From Croceibacter atlanticus HTCC2559 (GTDB lineage: Bacteria > Bacteroidota > Bacteroidia > Flavobacteriales > Flavobacteriaceae), in contig NC_014230.1 of NCBI RefSeq assembly GCF_000196315.1, forward strand, positions 1,116,001 to 1,180,000: DNA of 64,000 nucleotides, in the 5' to 3' direction. A program made the position numbers and the translations under genes. How positions within the stretch are numbered: the first letter of the stretch is position 1; each line of letters begins with the position of its first letter. The notes beneath the pieces were generated by a model, which saw only the letters and a program-made list of their open reading frames with translations, ran no database searches and was not told the origin of the DNA. Shown in pieces: positions 8,036 to 16,373 of the stretch.

Positions 8036-9470
8036 TTTTGAGTATATCTTCTGCAAATTTCTCACACAGATTTATTGTCCCTTTTACATCTTCTAGAGTT
8101 GTTCTCGGGTTTATTAAGCACATGCGCAACACAATTTGATTTTGAAGAATTGTCGTTACAAGAAGCGCCTCTCTTGAAGCCATTATCTTTTCACTAATTT
8201 TTTGGTTCAACTCATCTAATTCTTCCTCATTAAGGTTTAGTTTAATTGAGTTGTATCTAAAATTAATTACAGCTAGTGTAGCGGGTGATACTACTTCCCA
8301 TTTAGAACTCTTGCGTAAAATAGCCTCTGTTTGCTCTGCAAGTTTTAAGTTATAATCTATTGCTTTTCTAAAAGCTTTTAGCCCAAATGTCTTAACAGAC
8401 ATATATAATTTTAATGCTCTAAACCTTCTTGTAAGTTGTACGCCATGATCGTAAAAATTTATCTCACTATCATTGCCTTCAACATCTTTTAAATATTCAG
8501 GTTTTTCTGTAAATGTATGTTTTAACCACTTGCTGTTTCTTACTAATAGGCAGCCCATTTCATAAGGTTGGTAAAACCATTTGTGAGGATCAACAGTTAG
8601 GGAATCGGCTTTATCAATTCCTTTTAACAATTGCTTTCCATTTTTAGCTAAAATTGCTGCACCGCCATAGGCACCATCAATATGAAACCAGAGTTTTTCT
8701 TTCTTGCAGATTTTAGAAAGTTCTAATAATGGATCTACAGTTCCTGTATTGGTTGTTCCAGAAGACGCTACAATACAAAACGGCTGTAAGCCTTGTAAAC
8801 GATCTTTTGCTATAGCATTCTGTAACTTGTTAAGAGACATTTTAAACTCTAAATCTGTTGGGATGATCCTAATTTGATCTCTTCTAAACCCTAAAATGGT
8901 AATAGCTTTAATGTTTGAGGAGTGTGCTTGATCGCTAAGGTAAAGAACAGCTTTACTAAAGTCTTCACCACATTTAATACGTCTTGCTGTAACAATTGCT
9001 GTTAGGTTTGCCATAGAGCCGCCACTAGTAAAGATACCGCCACCACGTTTAGAGGGAAAACCAAACAGTTTTAAGAGCCAGTTAATTGTTACAATCTCTA
9101 ACTCTGCTGCGGCAGGAGAAGCTACCCAACCACCAGAAAACACATTAAATCCTGTTGCTAAAGTATCTGCTATTGTGCTTACATAGTTACTTGGTCCTGG
9201 AACAAAAGAGTATGATTTTGGATGCGAAACAATATTACTGTTAGACATCACCTTGTCTACCACAAAATTAAGGACGCTCATAGCATCTGTTGGTTCTTCT
9301 GGAGCATCTTCAAGAAACAACTTGTCCATATCTTCTCTTGAGCCTTCGGCTACTGGTAATTTAGAGTTTTGAGTATCAAAATGTTCCACGAGTTCATCTA
9401 TAGCTTTATAGCCAAGTGTTCTCATTTCTTCTTTGGTAAGTTCTAATTTATGGGCGTTTGTTGTCATCAC
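8028..9470 (-). CDS. PLP-dependent group II amino acid decarboxylase (aromatic-L-amino-acid/DDC-like)
   Basis: A 480-residue fold-type I decarboxylase of the pyridoxal-dependent group II family. Recognisable residues are His183 in QAHSS (ring stacking), Asp265 in HIDGAYGG (cofactor pyridine N) and Lys297 in VDPHKWFYQP (Schiff base). The family includes aromatic-amino-acid, glutamate and diaminobutyrate decarboxylases, and the substrate is not resolved by eye. A large hairpin followed by a T run lies immediately upstream of the start codon, which could reflect attenuation or simply the end of the upstream transcript. The downstream glycerophosphodiesterase gene overlaps its end. Confidence 0.88.
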   Translation of the reverse strand: MMTTNAHKLELTKEEMRTLGYKAIDELVEHFDTQNSKLPVAEGSREDMDKLFLEDAPEEPTDAMSVLNFVVDKVMSNSNIVSHPKSYSFVPGPSNYVSTIADTLATGFNVFSGGWVASPAAAELEIVTINWLLKLFGFPSKRGGGIFTSGGSMANLTAIVTARRIKCGEDFSKAVLYLSDQAHSSNIKAITILGFRRDQIRIIPTDLEFKMSLNKLQNAIAKDRLQGLQPFCIVASSGTTNTGTVDPLLELSKICKKEKLWFHIDGAYGGAAILAKNGKQLLKGIDKADSLTVDPHKWFYQPYEMGCLLVRNSKWLKHTFTEKPEYLKDVEGNDSEINFYDHGVQLTRRFRALKLYMSVKTFGLKAFRKAIDYNLKLAEQTEAILRKSSKWEVVSPATLAVINFRYNSIKLNLNEEELDELNQKISEKIMASREALLVTTILQNQIVLRMCLINPRTTLEDVKGTINLCEKFAEDILKNA

Positions 9471-9486
9471 TTAAAATTATATAAAA

Positions 9487-9535
9487 AAAGCTTCAGAATC
9501 TACCGAAAACCTATTTCGATACATTCTGAAGCTTT
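9487..9535 (-). terminator. Large hairpin and T run just upstream of the decarboxylase
   Basis: AAAGCTTCAGAAT (9487-9499) pairs perfectly with ATTCTGAAGCTTT (9523-9535), and an inner CGAAA/TTTCG stem extends the structure. Read on the minus strand it is followed by seven Ts and then, within 20 bases, by the decarboxylase ATG. It resembles an intrinsic terminator or attenuator placed directly before a start codon. Confidence 0.65.
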
Positions 9536-9587
9536 CAGTGTTTTACTAAGGCGTCTAATAAAGACGTGCTTCAATAATTAATAAAAA

Positions 9588-9619
9588 AAAGAGCTTTAAA
9601 ATAAATTTTAAAGCTCTTT
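9588..9619 (-). terminator. Terminator of tRNA-Leu(UAG)
   Basis: AAAGAGCTTTAAAA and TTTTAAAGCTCTTT form a 14-bp stem with a four-base loop. On the minus strand it is followed by more Ts. It begins directly after the tRNA 3' end. Confidence 0.85.
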
Positions 9620-9620
9620 G

Positions 9621-9702
9621 TGCGGGCGAGAGGACTCGAACCTCCACACCTTGCGGCACCAGATCCTAAGTCTGGCGTGTCTACCAATTCCACCACGCCC
9701 GC
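9621..9702 (-). tRNA. tRNA-Leu (anticodon TAG)
   Basis: Read on the minus strand, GCGGGCG pairs with CGCCCGC. The D arm is GTGGAATTGGTAGACAC. The anticodon stem-loop is CCAGA-CTTAGGA-TCTGG, giving anticodon TAG. A long variable arm with GTGCCGCAAGGTGT and a T arm with GGTTCGAGTCC follow. The discriminator is A, as in other leucine tRNAs. No CCA is encoded. Confidence 0.95.
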
Positions 9703-9760
9703 GAGCGATTTTATTTAGAAAACTTCCTCGATAAATTGAGGCTTCCTCTAAAAAGGAATG

Positions 9761-9768
9761 CAAAGATA
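9761..9768 (-). promoter_or_regulatory. -7 box for tRNA-Leu(UAG)
   Basis: TATCTTTG on the minus strand matches TAnnTTTG and lies about 60 bases before the tRNA. The -33 region, TTTC rather than TTG, is only an approximate match. Confidence 0.45.
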
Positions 9769-9852
9769 AATATTTTCTTATAATTGAAACCTAATTTTTA
9801 TAAGAAATTTGAGACTGATTTTCGTATTTTTACAAGACATCAAAAAAATGCT

Positions 9853-11241
9853 ATGGCAACAATACAAAAATACCTAGAAGAACATAAGGATCGTATGCTA
9901 CAAGAGCTTGTAGACTTACTTAAAATTCCATCTATAAGCGCAGATAAAGCATATAAGGCAGATGTTATAAAAACTGCAGATGTTGTAAAACAACGGTTAG
10001 AAGAAGCAGGATGTGATGTCGTCGAAATTTGTGAAACGCCAGGTTATCCTATTGTATATGGAGAAAAAATTAAAGATAAATCGTTGCCAACAGTACTTGT
10101 GTACGGTCATTACGATGTGCAACCGCCAGATCCTGTAAATTTATGGGACAGTCCGCCGTTTGAGCCTGTTATTAAAAAAACAGAGTTGCATCCAGATGGT
10201 GCTATTTATGCAAGAGGATCTTGTGATGATAAAGGCCAAATGTATATGCACGTGAAAGCTTTAGAGTACATGACTAAAAATGATGAGCTGCCGTGTAACG
10301 TTAAGTTTATGATTGAAGGTGAAGAGGAAGTTGGTAGTGAAAGCTTAGGGTGGTTTTTAGAGCGTAATCGCGAAAAACTTGCTAATGATGTTATTTTAAT
10401 TAGTGATACGGGAATGATTGCTAAAGACGTGCCAAGCATTACTACAGGATTAAGAGGTTTAAGTTATGTTGAGGTAGAGGTTACAGGACCAAATAGAGAT
10501 TTACATAGTGGTTTATATGGCGGTGCAGTAGCAAATCCTATAAATATCTTAACGAAGATGATAGCTTCGTTACATGATGATGATAACCATATTACTGTTG
10601 AAGGTTTTTATGATAAAGTAGAAGAATTAAGTGTAGAAGAGCGTGAAAAAATGGCTGAAGCTCCATTTTCATTAGAAAACTATAAAAGCGCTTTAGATAT
10701 AGATGCTGTATATGGTGAAAAAGGATTCTCCACTAATGAGCGTAATTCTATACGACCAACGCTAGATGTTAATGGGATTTGGGGTGGTTATATAGGAGAA
10801 GGAGCAAAAACGGTTATACCTAGTAAAGCTTTTGCGAAAATATCAATGCGTTTAGTACCAGATCAAGATTGGCAGGAAATTACAGCATTGTTTAAACTAC
10901 ATTTCGAAAAGCTTGCGCCTAAAGGTGTAAGAGTAGAGGTTAAGCCTCATCATGGCGGTCAAGCATATGTTACGCCAATAGATAGTGATGGGTATAAAGC
11001 TGCAAGTAAAGCTTATGAAAAGACATTCGGGAAAACGCCTATACCTCAACGTAGTGGTGGTAGTATTCCTATTGTATCACTTTTTGAAAGAGAATTAAAA
11101 AGTAAGACAATTTTAATGGGCTTTGGTTTAGATAGTGATGCCATACACTCTCCAAATGAACATTTTGGTGTTTGGAATTATTTTAAAGGTATTGAAACTA
11201 TTCCTTGGTTTTACCACTTCTTTACTAAAATAAAGAAATAG
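9853..11241 (+). CDS. M20 family dipeptidase
   Basis: A 462-residue metallopeptidase of the M20 dipeptidase/carnosinase-like group. The metal-binding and catalytic motifs occur in order: VYGHYDVQPP, ARGSCDDKGQ, EGEEEVGSESL with the general-base glutamates, SDTGM, and a late HSPNEHFG. The central dimerisation (lid) domain is present and the length is normal. There is no signal peptide, so it should be cytoplasmic. ATG at 9853 is chosen since MATIQKYLEEHKDRML gives the usual N-terminus; the longer in-frame version starts with TTG and runs into the upstream region. A very stable terminator follows. Confidence 0.92.
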   Translation: MATIQKYLEEHKDRMLQELVDLLKIPSISADKAYKADVIKTADVVKQRLEEAGCDVVEICETPGYPIVYGEKIKDKSLPTVLVYGHYDVQPPDPVNLWDSPPFEPVIKKTELHPDGAIYARGSCDDKGQMYMHVKALEYMTKNDELPCNVKFMIEGEEEVGSESLGWFLERNREKLANDVILISDTGMIAKDVPSITTGLRGLSYVEVEVTGPNRDLHSGLYGGAVANPINILTKMIASLHDDDNHITVEGFYDKVEELSVEEREKMAEAPFSLENYKSALDIDAVYGEKGFSTNERNSIRPTLDVNGIWGGYIGEGAKTVIPSKAFAKISMRLVPDQDWQEITALFKLHFEKLAPKGVRVEVKPHHGGQAYVTPIDSDGYKAASKAYEKTFGKTPIPQRSGGSIPIVSLFERELKSKTILMGFGLDSDAIHSPNEHFGVWNYFKGIETIPWFYHFFTKIKK

Positions 11242-11273
11242 CAATATATCACACTAAACACCTAATAATTGAT

Positions 11274-11312
11274 AATAATCCCGCAAAAAAAGTAAATTTT
11301 TGCGGGATTATT
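11274..11312. terminator. Strong terminator between dipeptidase and M43 protease
   Basis: AATAATCCCGCAAAAA pairs with TTTTTGCGGGATTATT (16 bp) around a seven-base loop, and a T-rich stretch follows. It ends dipeptidase transcription 33 bases after its stop codon. Confidence 0.85.
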
Positions 11313-11371
11313 GTTTTTGCACTGTATTTTATAATACATTCGTTTTTCAAACCAATAAACCCTTTATTATT

Positions 11372-12457
11372 ATGAAAAAATTATTTTGCCTATTAGCTTT
11401 AGGTGTAGCTTTAGTGTCCTGTGAAAATGATACTATCGAGCAGCAATCTGATGAAGTAAATATTGCTTCTGAAACTATAGACCTTTCAGATTTTTCAACT
11501 TCTAGCGATAAAAGTTTAGCTTATGATGCACCAGAGAACTCTAGAAAATGTAAGTCGATGGAAGTATTAGAAAGACAAATAAAAGAAAATCCTTCGCTTT
11601 ATAATAAAATGCTTGCCATAGAGCAGTTTACAAGACTTAGAAATGCTAAGAAACCAGGTGGAGGAAATGGTAATGGAAACGGAAACGGTAATGGCGGAAC
11701 TGATGGTGGAGGTTCTACTCCAACTGAAGATAACTTAGGGACACTAAATATTCCTGTTATAGTTCACGTTATTTATAATAATGCTAATGAAAATATAAGC
11801 GCACAGCAAATAGACTCTCAAATTGCTGTTTTAAATGAAGACTTTAGAGCAACAAATGGAGACGTAAGTCAAGTGCCTTCAGAATTTGCTGGTTTAGTGG
11901 CAGATTCAAACATCAACTTTTCATTAAGTCAAGTTATACGTGTAGCATCCACAAGAACATCTTGGGGAACTAATGATGCTATGAAATATGCTTCTAATGG
12001 AGGATCAGATGCTGTTACACCAAATGCTGCTTTAAATATTTGGGTTTGTAATATAGGTGGAGGAATATTAGGTTATGCTCAATTTCCAGGAGGAAACTCT
12101 AATACAGATGGTGTTGTAGTTTCACCACAGTATTTTGGTACTACAGGTTTTGTTTCTTCTCCATTTGATGGTGGTAGAACAGCTACTCATGAAGTTGGTC
12201 ATTGGTTAAACTTAAGACACATTTGGGGAGATGGTAGATGTAGACAAGATGATTTTGTTGCAGATACACCATCGTCTGATGCACCTAACTATGGTTGCCC
12301 TTCATACCCTACAGTTAACTGTAGGTCTAATGACATGACTATGAACTATATGGATTATGTTAATGATGATTGTATGTATATGTTTTCACAAGGTCAAAAA
12401 GAACGTATGAGAGCATTATTTGCTAGTGGTGGTCCTAGAGCTACGTTTGTAAATTAA
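11372..12457 (+). CDS. Secreted M43 (pappalysin-type) zinc metalloprotease lipoprotein
   Basis: A 361-residue metzincin protease of family M43. The zinc motif HEVGHWLNLRH supplies His273, Glu274, His277 and His283, and a Met-turn MNYMDY follows. The signal peptide ends in VALVSC, making Cys17 a lipobox cysteine, so it is probably attached to the outer membrane. A low-complexity Gly/Asn linker at about residues 88-110 separates an N-terminal pro-region from the catalytic domain. ATG at 11372 is chosen because it begins the signal peptide; the upstream in-frame codons lie in the preceding terminator. A stem-loop terminator follows the stop codon. Confidence 0.92.
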   Translation: MKKLFCLLALGVALVSCENDTIEQQSDEVNIASETIDLSDFSTSSDKSLAYDAPENSRKCKSMEVLERQIKENPSLYNKMLAIEQFTRLRNAKKPGGGNGNGNGNGNGGTDGGGSTPTEDNLGTLNIPVIVHVIYNNANENISAQQIDSQIAVLNEDFRATNGDVSQVPSEFAGLVADSNINFSLSQVIRVASTRTSWGTNDAMKYASNGGSDAVTPNAALNIWVCNIGGGILGYAQFPGGNSNTDGVVVSPQYFGTTGFVSSPFDGGRTATHEVGHWLNLRHIWGDGRCRQDDFVADTPSSDAPNYGCPSYPTVNCRSNDMTMNYMDYVNDDCMYMFSQGQKERMRALFASGGPRATFVN

Positions 12458-12476
12458 TTTAAAATTTATATAACTT

Positions 12477-12502
12477 AAACCGCTTAAGAGATTAAGCGGT
12501 TT
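12477..12502 (+). terminator. Terminator of the M43 protease gene
   Basis: AAACCGCTTAA and TTAAGCGGTTT form an 11-bp stem with a four-base loop, followed by several Ts. It lies 20 bases after the protease stop codon. Confidence 0.9.
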
Positions 12503-12513
12503 TTTATTTTATT

Positions 12514-13023
12514 ATGGTTTTTAACGAACATCAAAATTTTAACCAATGGTGGCTTTGGGCTATACTATTAGTTATTTCTGTTGTTTTTGGCTATGCTATA
12601 ATTCAACAAGAAGTTTTTGAAACGCCTTTTGGAGATAAGCCAGCACCTACTTGGGTGTTAATCTTAATCGTAGTTTTATTTGGAGGCTTAGGTTTGCTTT
12701 TAAAAGTATTTACTTTAAAAACAAAGATAAATTCTGAAGAGATTTCATTTAGCTTCAAACCTTTGGTATCTCGTAAGTACACTTGGAGTGAAATTAAAAC
12801 TATTAAAGTTATAGATTATGGCTTTGTAGGAGGTTGGGGCATAAGACTAGCCACAAAATATGGAACAGTTTATAATATTAAGGGATCAAAAGGGCTACAA
12901 GTTACTTTGATTAACAAGAAACAGTTTGTAATAGGAACTCAAAAACCAGAAGTTTTAAAAGCGTATTTAATCAGGTTGTCTGAAACTAATACGGTTGTTA
13001 AATCTTCTTTACATAATCTGTGA
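12514..13023 (+). CDS. Two-TM membrane protein with PH-like domain, function unknown
   Basis: A 169-residue protein with two hydrophobic segments (about residues 15-32 and 46-66). A soluble beta-rich C-terminal half follows, with the pattern EISFSFKPLVSRKYTWSEIKTIKV, which resembles bacterial pleckstrin-homology-like domains (DUF304-type). The family is not recognised with certainty and no function can be assigned. The start codon lies just after the terminator of the protease gene. Its last 26 bases overlap the 3' end of the convergent PhnA-like gene. Confidence 0.6.
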   Translation: MVFNEHQNFNQWWLWAILLVISVVFGYAIIQQEVFETPFGDKPAPTWVLILIVVLFGGLGLLLKVFTLKTKINSEEISFSFKPLVSRKYTWSEIKTIKVIDYGFVGGWGIRLATKYGTVYNIKGSKGLQVTLINKKQFVIGTQKPEVLKAYLIRLSETNTVVKSSLHNL

Positions 13024-13576
13024 TAATTACTATCTGTTGGCCATCAACCTTGCCTTCAATATACTTTTCATTTTCGTGGTCTAAAGAAATTCGCCTTACT
13101 GCAGCACCTTGCTTGGCTACAAGACTACTTCCTTTTACCTTTAAATCTTTAATAAGCACAACACTATCGCCTGCTTGCAATACTACACCATTACTATCCC
13201 TATGCACAAGTTGATTGCTAGTGTCTACACCATCACCTTCAGCTTTTGCCCAAGCTAATTGATCTTCCTCCATATACATCATATCTATTAAATCTTGTGG
13301 CCAACCTTCAGCCTTAAGTCGTTGTAACATTCTGTAGGCCATAACTTGTACTGCAGGAACGGTACTCCACATAGAGTCGTTAAGACAGCGCCAATGGTTA
13401 GGATCTCTTTGGTCTGGGTTTTTTATTTGAGAGTTACAGGTATTACAAACCAAAATAGCAGCCTCATCACCATCTTTAGGAGATGACGGTACATTGTAAA
13501 CGCCTAACTTTTCTGAAGAACCACAAAGTTCACATTGGTTATTGCTGCGCTGCTGTAATACTCTTTCTACACTCAT
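12998..13576 (-). CDS. PhnA-like zinc-ribbon protein (alkylphosphonate utilisation protein-like)
   Basis: A 192-residue protein with an N-terminal zinc ribbon, CELCGSSEKLGVY followed by CNTCNSQ, and a C-terminal PhnA domain containing GDSVVLIKDLKVKGSS and a closing beta-barrel strand. Despite the name, PhnA-domain proteins are not generally tied to phosphonate metabolism, and no phn genes lie nearby. The start at 13576 (MSVERVL) is chosen over an in-frame ATG thirteen codons upstream because it gives the usual N-terminus. The gene overlaps the convergent membrane-protein gene by 26 bp. Confidence 0.85.
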   Translation of the reverse strand: MSVERVLQQRSNNQCELCGSSEKLGVYNVPSSPKDGDEAAILVCNTCNSQIKNPDQRDPNHWRCLNDSMWSTVPAVQVMAYRMLQRLKAEGWPQDLIDMMYMEEDQLAWAKAEGDGVDTSNQLVHRDSNGVVLQAGDSVVLIKDLKVKGSSLVAKQGAAVRRISLDHENEKYIEGKVDGQQIVIITDYVKKI

Positions 13577-13659
13577 TTTTTGTTTATTTATGGTGCAAAG
13601 GTAACCCAACCTCATTAATCAATGTGATTTCGAAACGATATAAAATTCAAGAGAGATTT

Positions 13660-13695
13660 AATTTTAGAGAACTATAGTCTAACAGCTCTAAAATT
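13660..13695 (-). terminator. Possible terminator of the TIGR04283 glycosyltransferase gene
   Basis: AATTTTAGAG and CTCTAAAATT form a 10-bp stem around a 16-base loop. The hairpin overlaps the stop codon region of the minus-strand gene. The T run after it is weak, so its strength is uncertain. Confidence 0.45.
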
Positions 13696-14473
13696 ATTTA
13701 TCAGAATATACCTTTATAGGTTCTGTAATCTTTGGACATTTAACAGGTGGTTTTGCTATTGCGGTTTGATTTTTCCTGCGTATATGTTTACAATAATATG
13801 CAAACAGCTCATTAGCATCTGCTCCTAGCCATTTTTTTACATATATAGTCCAGAAGTGATATTGTACATACCAAACACCACGTTCTTCATATAACCTGGC
13901 AGACGATTCTAACTTTTTATTAATGACAACAAACTCTTTGCGCTCATATAATTCATTAATTAAAATATTGTCTTCATAAATGATAAAAGATTCATCAAAA
14001 CCTCCAATTTCATTAAATAAAGCTCTTGTAATAAATTGACTTTGATCTCCGCCACGACACGCACGCCAGCTAAATTGCGTTAGCCAACTTGCTAAACGTA
14101 ACCACCAATGGTTGTTATCAAACTGCATTCTAAAACAACCAGCAAGATTGTCTTTCTGTATTTCCTCTATTATGTAAGTGTCAAAATGCTTAGGAGGAAA
14201 TGAGTCTGCGTGTAAGAAATAAAGCACGTCTCCTTTTGAGTTTTTAGCGCCTGTATTCATTTGTTTAGCTCTCCCTTTTTCAGATGGTATAAGTTGAATC
14301 TTATAGCCATCAGCAAAAAAATTAGAAACAGCTTCTTGGGTGCCATCTGTACTGCCACCATCTATTACAGAAATATCTGTGATATTAGTTGCGGTAGAGC
14401 TATCAACTAAATGTTGAAGTAAATTTGTGATGTTATCAGCCTCGTTTAACGCTGGAATAATAATACTAAGCAT
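13694..14473 (-). CDS. TIGR04283-type arsenosugar-cluster glycosyltransferase
   Basis: A 259-residue GT2-like protein matching the TIGR04283 type (glycosyltransferase associated with arsenosugar/selenodomain rSAM clusters). It opens with MLSIIIPALNEADNI, and has DGGSTDGT near residue 39 and an FLHADSFPP motif that serves as the DxD-like site. A WWLRLASW and RACRGGDQSQF region follows, characteristic of the subgroup. There is no signal peptide or membrane segment. Its likely role is a sugar or glycerol transfer late in arsenosugar formation, inferred from family and neighbours. A strong terminator separates it from the DUF547 gene upstream, so it probably has its own promoter. Confidence 0.85.
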   Translation of the reverse strand: MLSIIIPALNEADNITNLLQHLVDSSTATNITDISVIDGGSTDGTQEAVSNFFADGYKIQLIPSEKGRAKQMNTGAKNSKGDVLYFLHADSFPPKHFDTYIIEEIQKDNLAGCFRMQFDNNHWWLRLASWLTQFSWRACRGGDQSQFITRALFNEIGGFDESFIIYEDNILINELYERKEFVVINKKLESSARLYEERGVWYVQYHFWTIYVKKWLGADANELFAYYCKHIRRKNQTAIAKPPVKCPKITEPIKVYSDK

Positions 14474-14517
14474 ATACCAAACTTACGGAAAGTATACCTT
14501 GAAAGTTTTTTAAAACC

Positions 14518-14546
14518 TAAAAAAACCCACTTGTTTCCAAGTGGGC
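14518..14546 (-). terminator. Terminator after the DUF547 gene
   Basis: CCCACTTG-TTTC-CAAGTGGG is a perfect eight-base-pair hairpin. On the minus strand it is followed by seven Ts. It closes the desaturase-DUF547 operon and isolates the next gene downstream. Confidence 0.88.
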
Positions 14547-14571
14547 TTGCAATTATTTTAAAATAAGGTGC

Positions 14572-15360
14572 TTATTGCTCGTTAAGATCCCAATTGTATT
14601 CCTTAAACGTAATCTCTGCATTAGGATTTATCTTGGTATCACTATACTTATTAATATATTCTGCCAAGTTTGGTTCGAAATCTTTGGTGTAAAAGCTGAA
14701 AATCTTAGATAGCTTTGGAGCATTCTCTGAAATCTCATTTTTATCTGAATTTATAAATTCATTAGTTACCAAGTCTAACTGTTCGTTTATTTTTCCAGCA
14801 GTATATGCTTCATCTAAAAGTTTTGGGCAAGAATATGATGCACAGTTAATAGCAAAATGAATTCTAGGCTCATTCATTTTTCTTAACACACCGTTTTCAA
14901 GAGATCCCAAGGATAGCATACTCCCATCAATTGGAATAAATGCATTGGTAAAAGCACCATTTATATCTTGTATACTATTTGTTGGATAATTTCTCAAAAT
15001 TAAATCAACCGTATAGGCATTATAAGTATTTATGTAATAGGCAAGTAGTTCTTGTACAGACCAGTTGCTGTTAGGTTTGTAAGATTGCAGTGTATTTAAA
15101 TAACTGTCTAAGGCAGCTCTGTCGTTTTTAAAACCTTTATAGTCTACAAAACCTGCTTTGTTTACGTGTTTCTTTAAAAGGGCATCCCATTCGCTGTGGT
15201 CTACATTTACTTGAGAATTTGCAGTGGTAGACATTAAATCTCCATCTACCTTCTTAGTTGGTTGTCCTTGGCTTGTTAAACCTGCAGCACCAATTAGTGC
15301 GCAACTTTGCAATCCAGATACTGTTATGGTTATTATTAAGAATTTGAGTATTAACTTCAT
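14572..15360 (-). CDS. DUF547 domain-containing lipoprotein
   Basis: A 262-residue predicted lipoprotein; the signal peptide ends at GLQSC with Cys20 as the lipidation site. The DUF547 domain (about residues 85-215) shows the family core LLAYYINTYNAYTVDLIL and later HFAINCASYSCPKL, with its conserved His and Cys. DUF547 has a papain-like NlpC/transglutaminase-related fold in some analyses, but its biochemistry is unsettled. DUF547 genes recur beside arsenosugar genes, which suggests a linked role. Its start overlaps the end of the desaturase-like gene by 4 bp, so the pair is translationally coupled. Confidence 0.85.
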   Translation of the reverse strand: MKLILKFLIITITVSGLQSCALIGAAGLTSQGQPTKKVDGDLMSTTANSQVNVDHSEWDALLKKHVNKAGFVDYKGFKNDRAALDSYLNTLQSYKPNSNWSVQELLAYYINTYNAYTVDLILRNYPTNSIQDINGAFTNAFIPIDGSMLSLGSLENGVLRKMNEPRIHFAINCASYSCPKLLDEAYTAGKINEQLDLVTNEFINSDKNEISENAPKLSKIFSFYTKDFEPNLAEYINKYSDTKINPNAEITFKEYNWDLNEQ

Positions 15361-16250
15361 TTGGTTTGTGTTTTGGTTAAAGGATAAAATTCCTGTTTAA
15401 TAAAATCTTTAGGAAAACGCTCATCACCATCAAAACCTAATTCAATATCACGACCGTCTTCTGGAATATGGTTGGTACCAAAAAGGTAATCCCATATACT
15501 AAGAGTAAGTCCGTAATTAACACCATACTTTACATGTTTTGGCAAAACTTTAGCATGATGCCATATGTGCATCTTAGGATTATTAAAAATATATTTAAAA
15601 GGGCCATAGTCCCAACCAAGATTTGCGTGATTTAAATGGCCAACTGAAAGTGCAAAGAAGTGCACAATGGCAACATCTGCAGCATCAAAACCACCAATTA
15701 AAGCAATAGGAATATACAGTGCAGATTTATAAACTACAGGTTCCATCCAATGGTAGCGTAAATGAGCGGCAAAGCCCATTTCTTTTACAGAATGGTGTAG
15801 TTTATGAAAATTCCATAGAAAAGGAACTCGGTGTAAAAGGCGGTGCACATTCCATTGTGTGAAATCTGAAATTAAAAAGAAAATAAGTAATCCTACGCCA
15901 TAAGGAAGCGCATCCACATCAAATAACTGTACGCTTTCCAAACTAACTCCAAAGAGACTTAAGAAATTATCAAAAAGTAACGCTACAGTGTTGGAAAGTG
16001 CGATGAACACAATTAAATTCAATAAAAAGAAATTAAAGAACATATAAAATGTATCTAGCCAGAAGTCTTTTCTGAAAATTTTTTGGTTCTTACGCCAAGG
16101 AAATAAAACTTCTAAACCCCAAACCACTAAAGAGACTATTATTAATCCATAAAAATAGTTATCCCATTTGTTGTAACTCGTGATTTCTGAGAGGAGATAG
16201 TTCCAATATCCCGAATAGGAGTCTTGTATGGTCTGTAAAATATCATTCAT
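15357..16250 (-). CDS. Sterol desaturase / fatty acid hydroxylase family membrane protein
   Basis: A 297-residue integral membrane di-iron enzyme of the fatty acid hydroxylase superfamily. Four or five hydrophobic segments surround the histidine clusters HRLLH, HKLHHS and HIWHHA, which bind the metal centre. Known members hydroxylate or desaturate lipids with O2; one subgroup cleaves alkylglycerol ethers. The substrate here is unknown. The location within an arsenosugar cluster and the coupling to a DUF547 lipoprotein raise the possibility that it modifies a lipid-linked arsenosugar, but that is inference only. Confidence 0.85.
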   Translation of the reverse strand: MNDILQTIQDSYSGYWNYLLSEITSYNKWDNYFYGLIIVSLVVWGLEVLFPWRKNQKIFRKDFWLDTFYMFFNFFLLNLIVFIALSNTVALLFDNFLSLFGVSLESVQLFDVDALPYGVGLLIFFLISDFTQWNVHRLLHRVPFLWNFHKLHHSVKEMGFAAHLRYHWMEPVVYKSALYIPIALIGGFDAADVAIVHFFALSVGHLNHANLGWDYGPFKYIFNNPKMHIWHHAKVLPKHVKYGVNYGLTLSIWDYLFGTNHIPEDGRDIELGFDGDERFPKDFIKQEFYPLTKTQTK

Positions 16251-16373
16251 AAGCCTTGCAAAAGTAGTCGAAATCTTACCTAAATCATTTCAATTGTAAA
16301 TACGATTTATTAATAGTTAGATATTGAAACGCTATGGTTTTAATATCGTATTTAAATAACAACCACATTTGTA

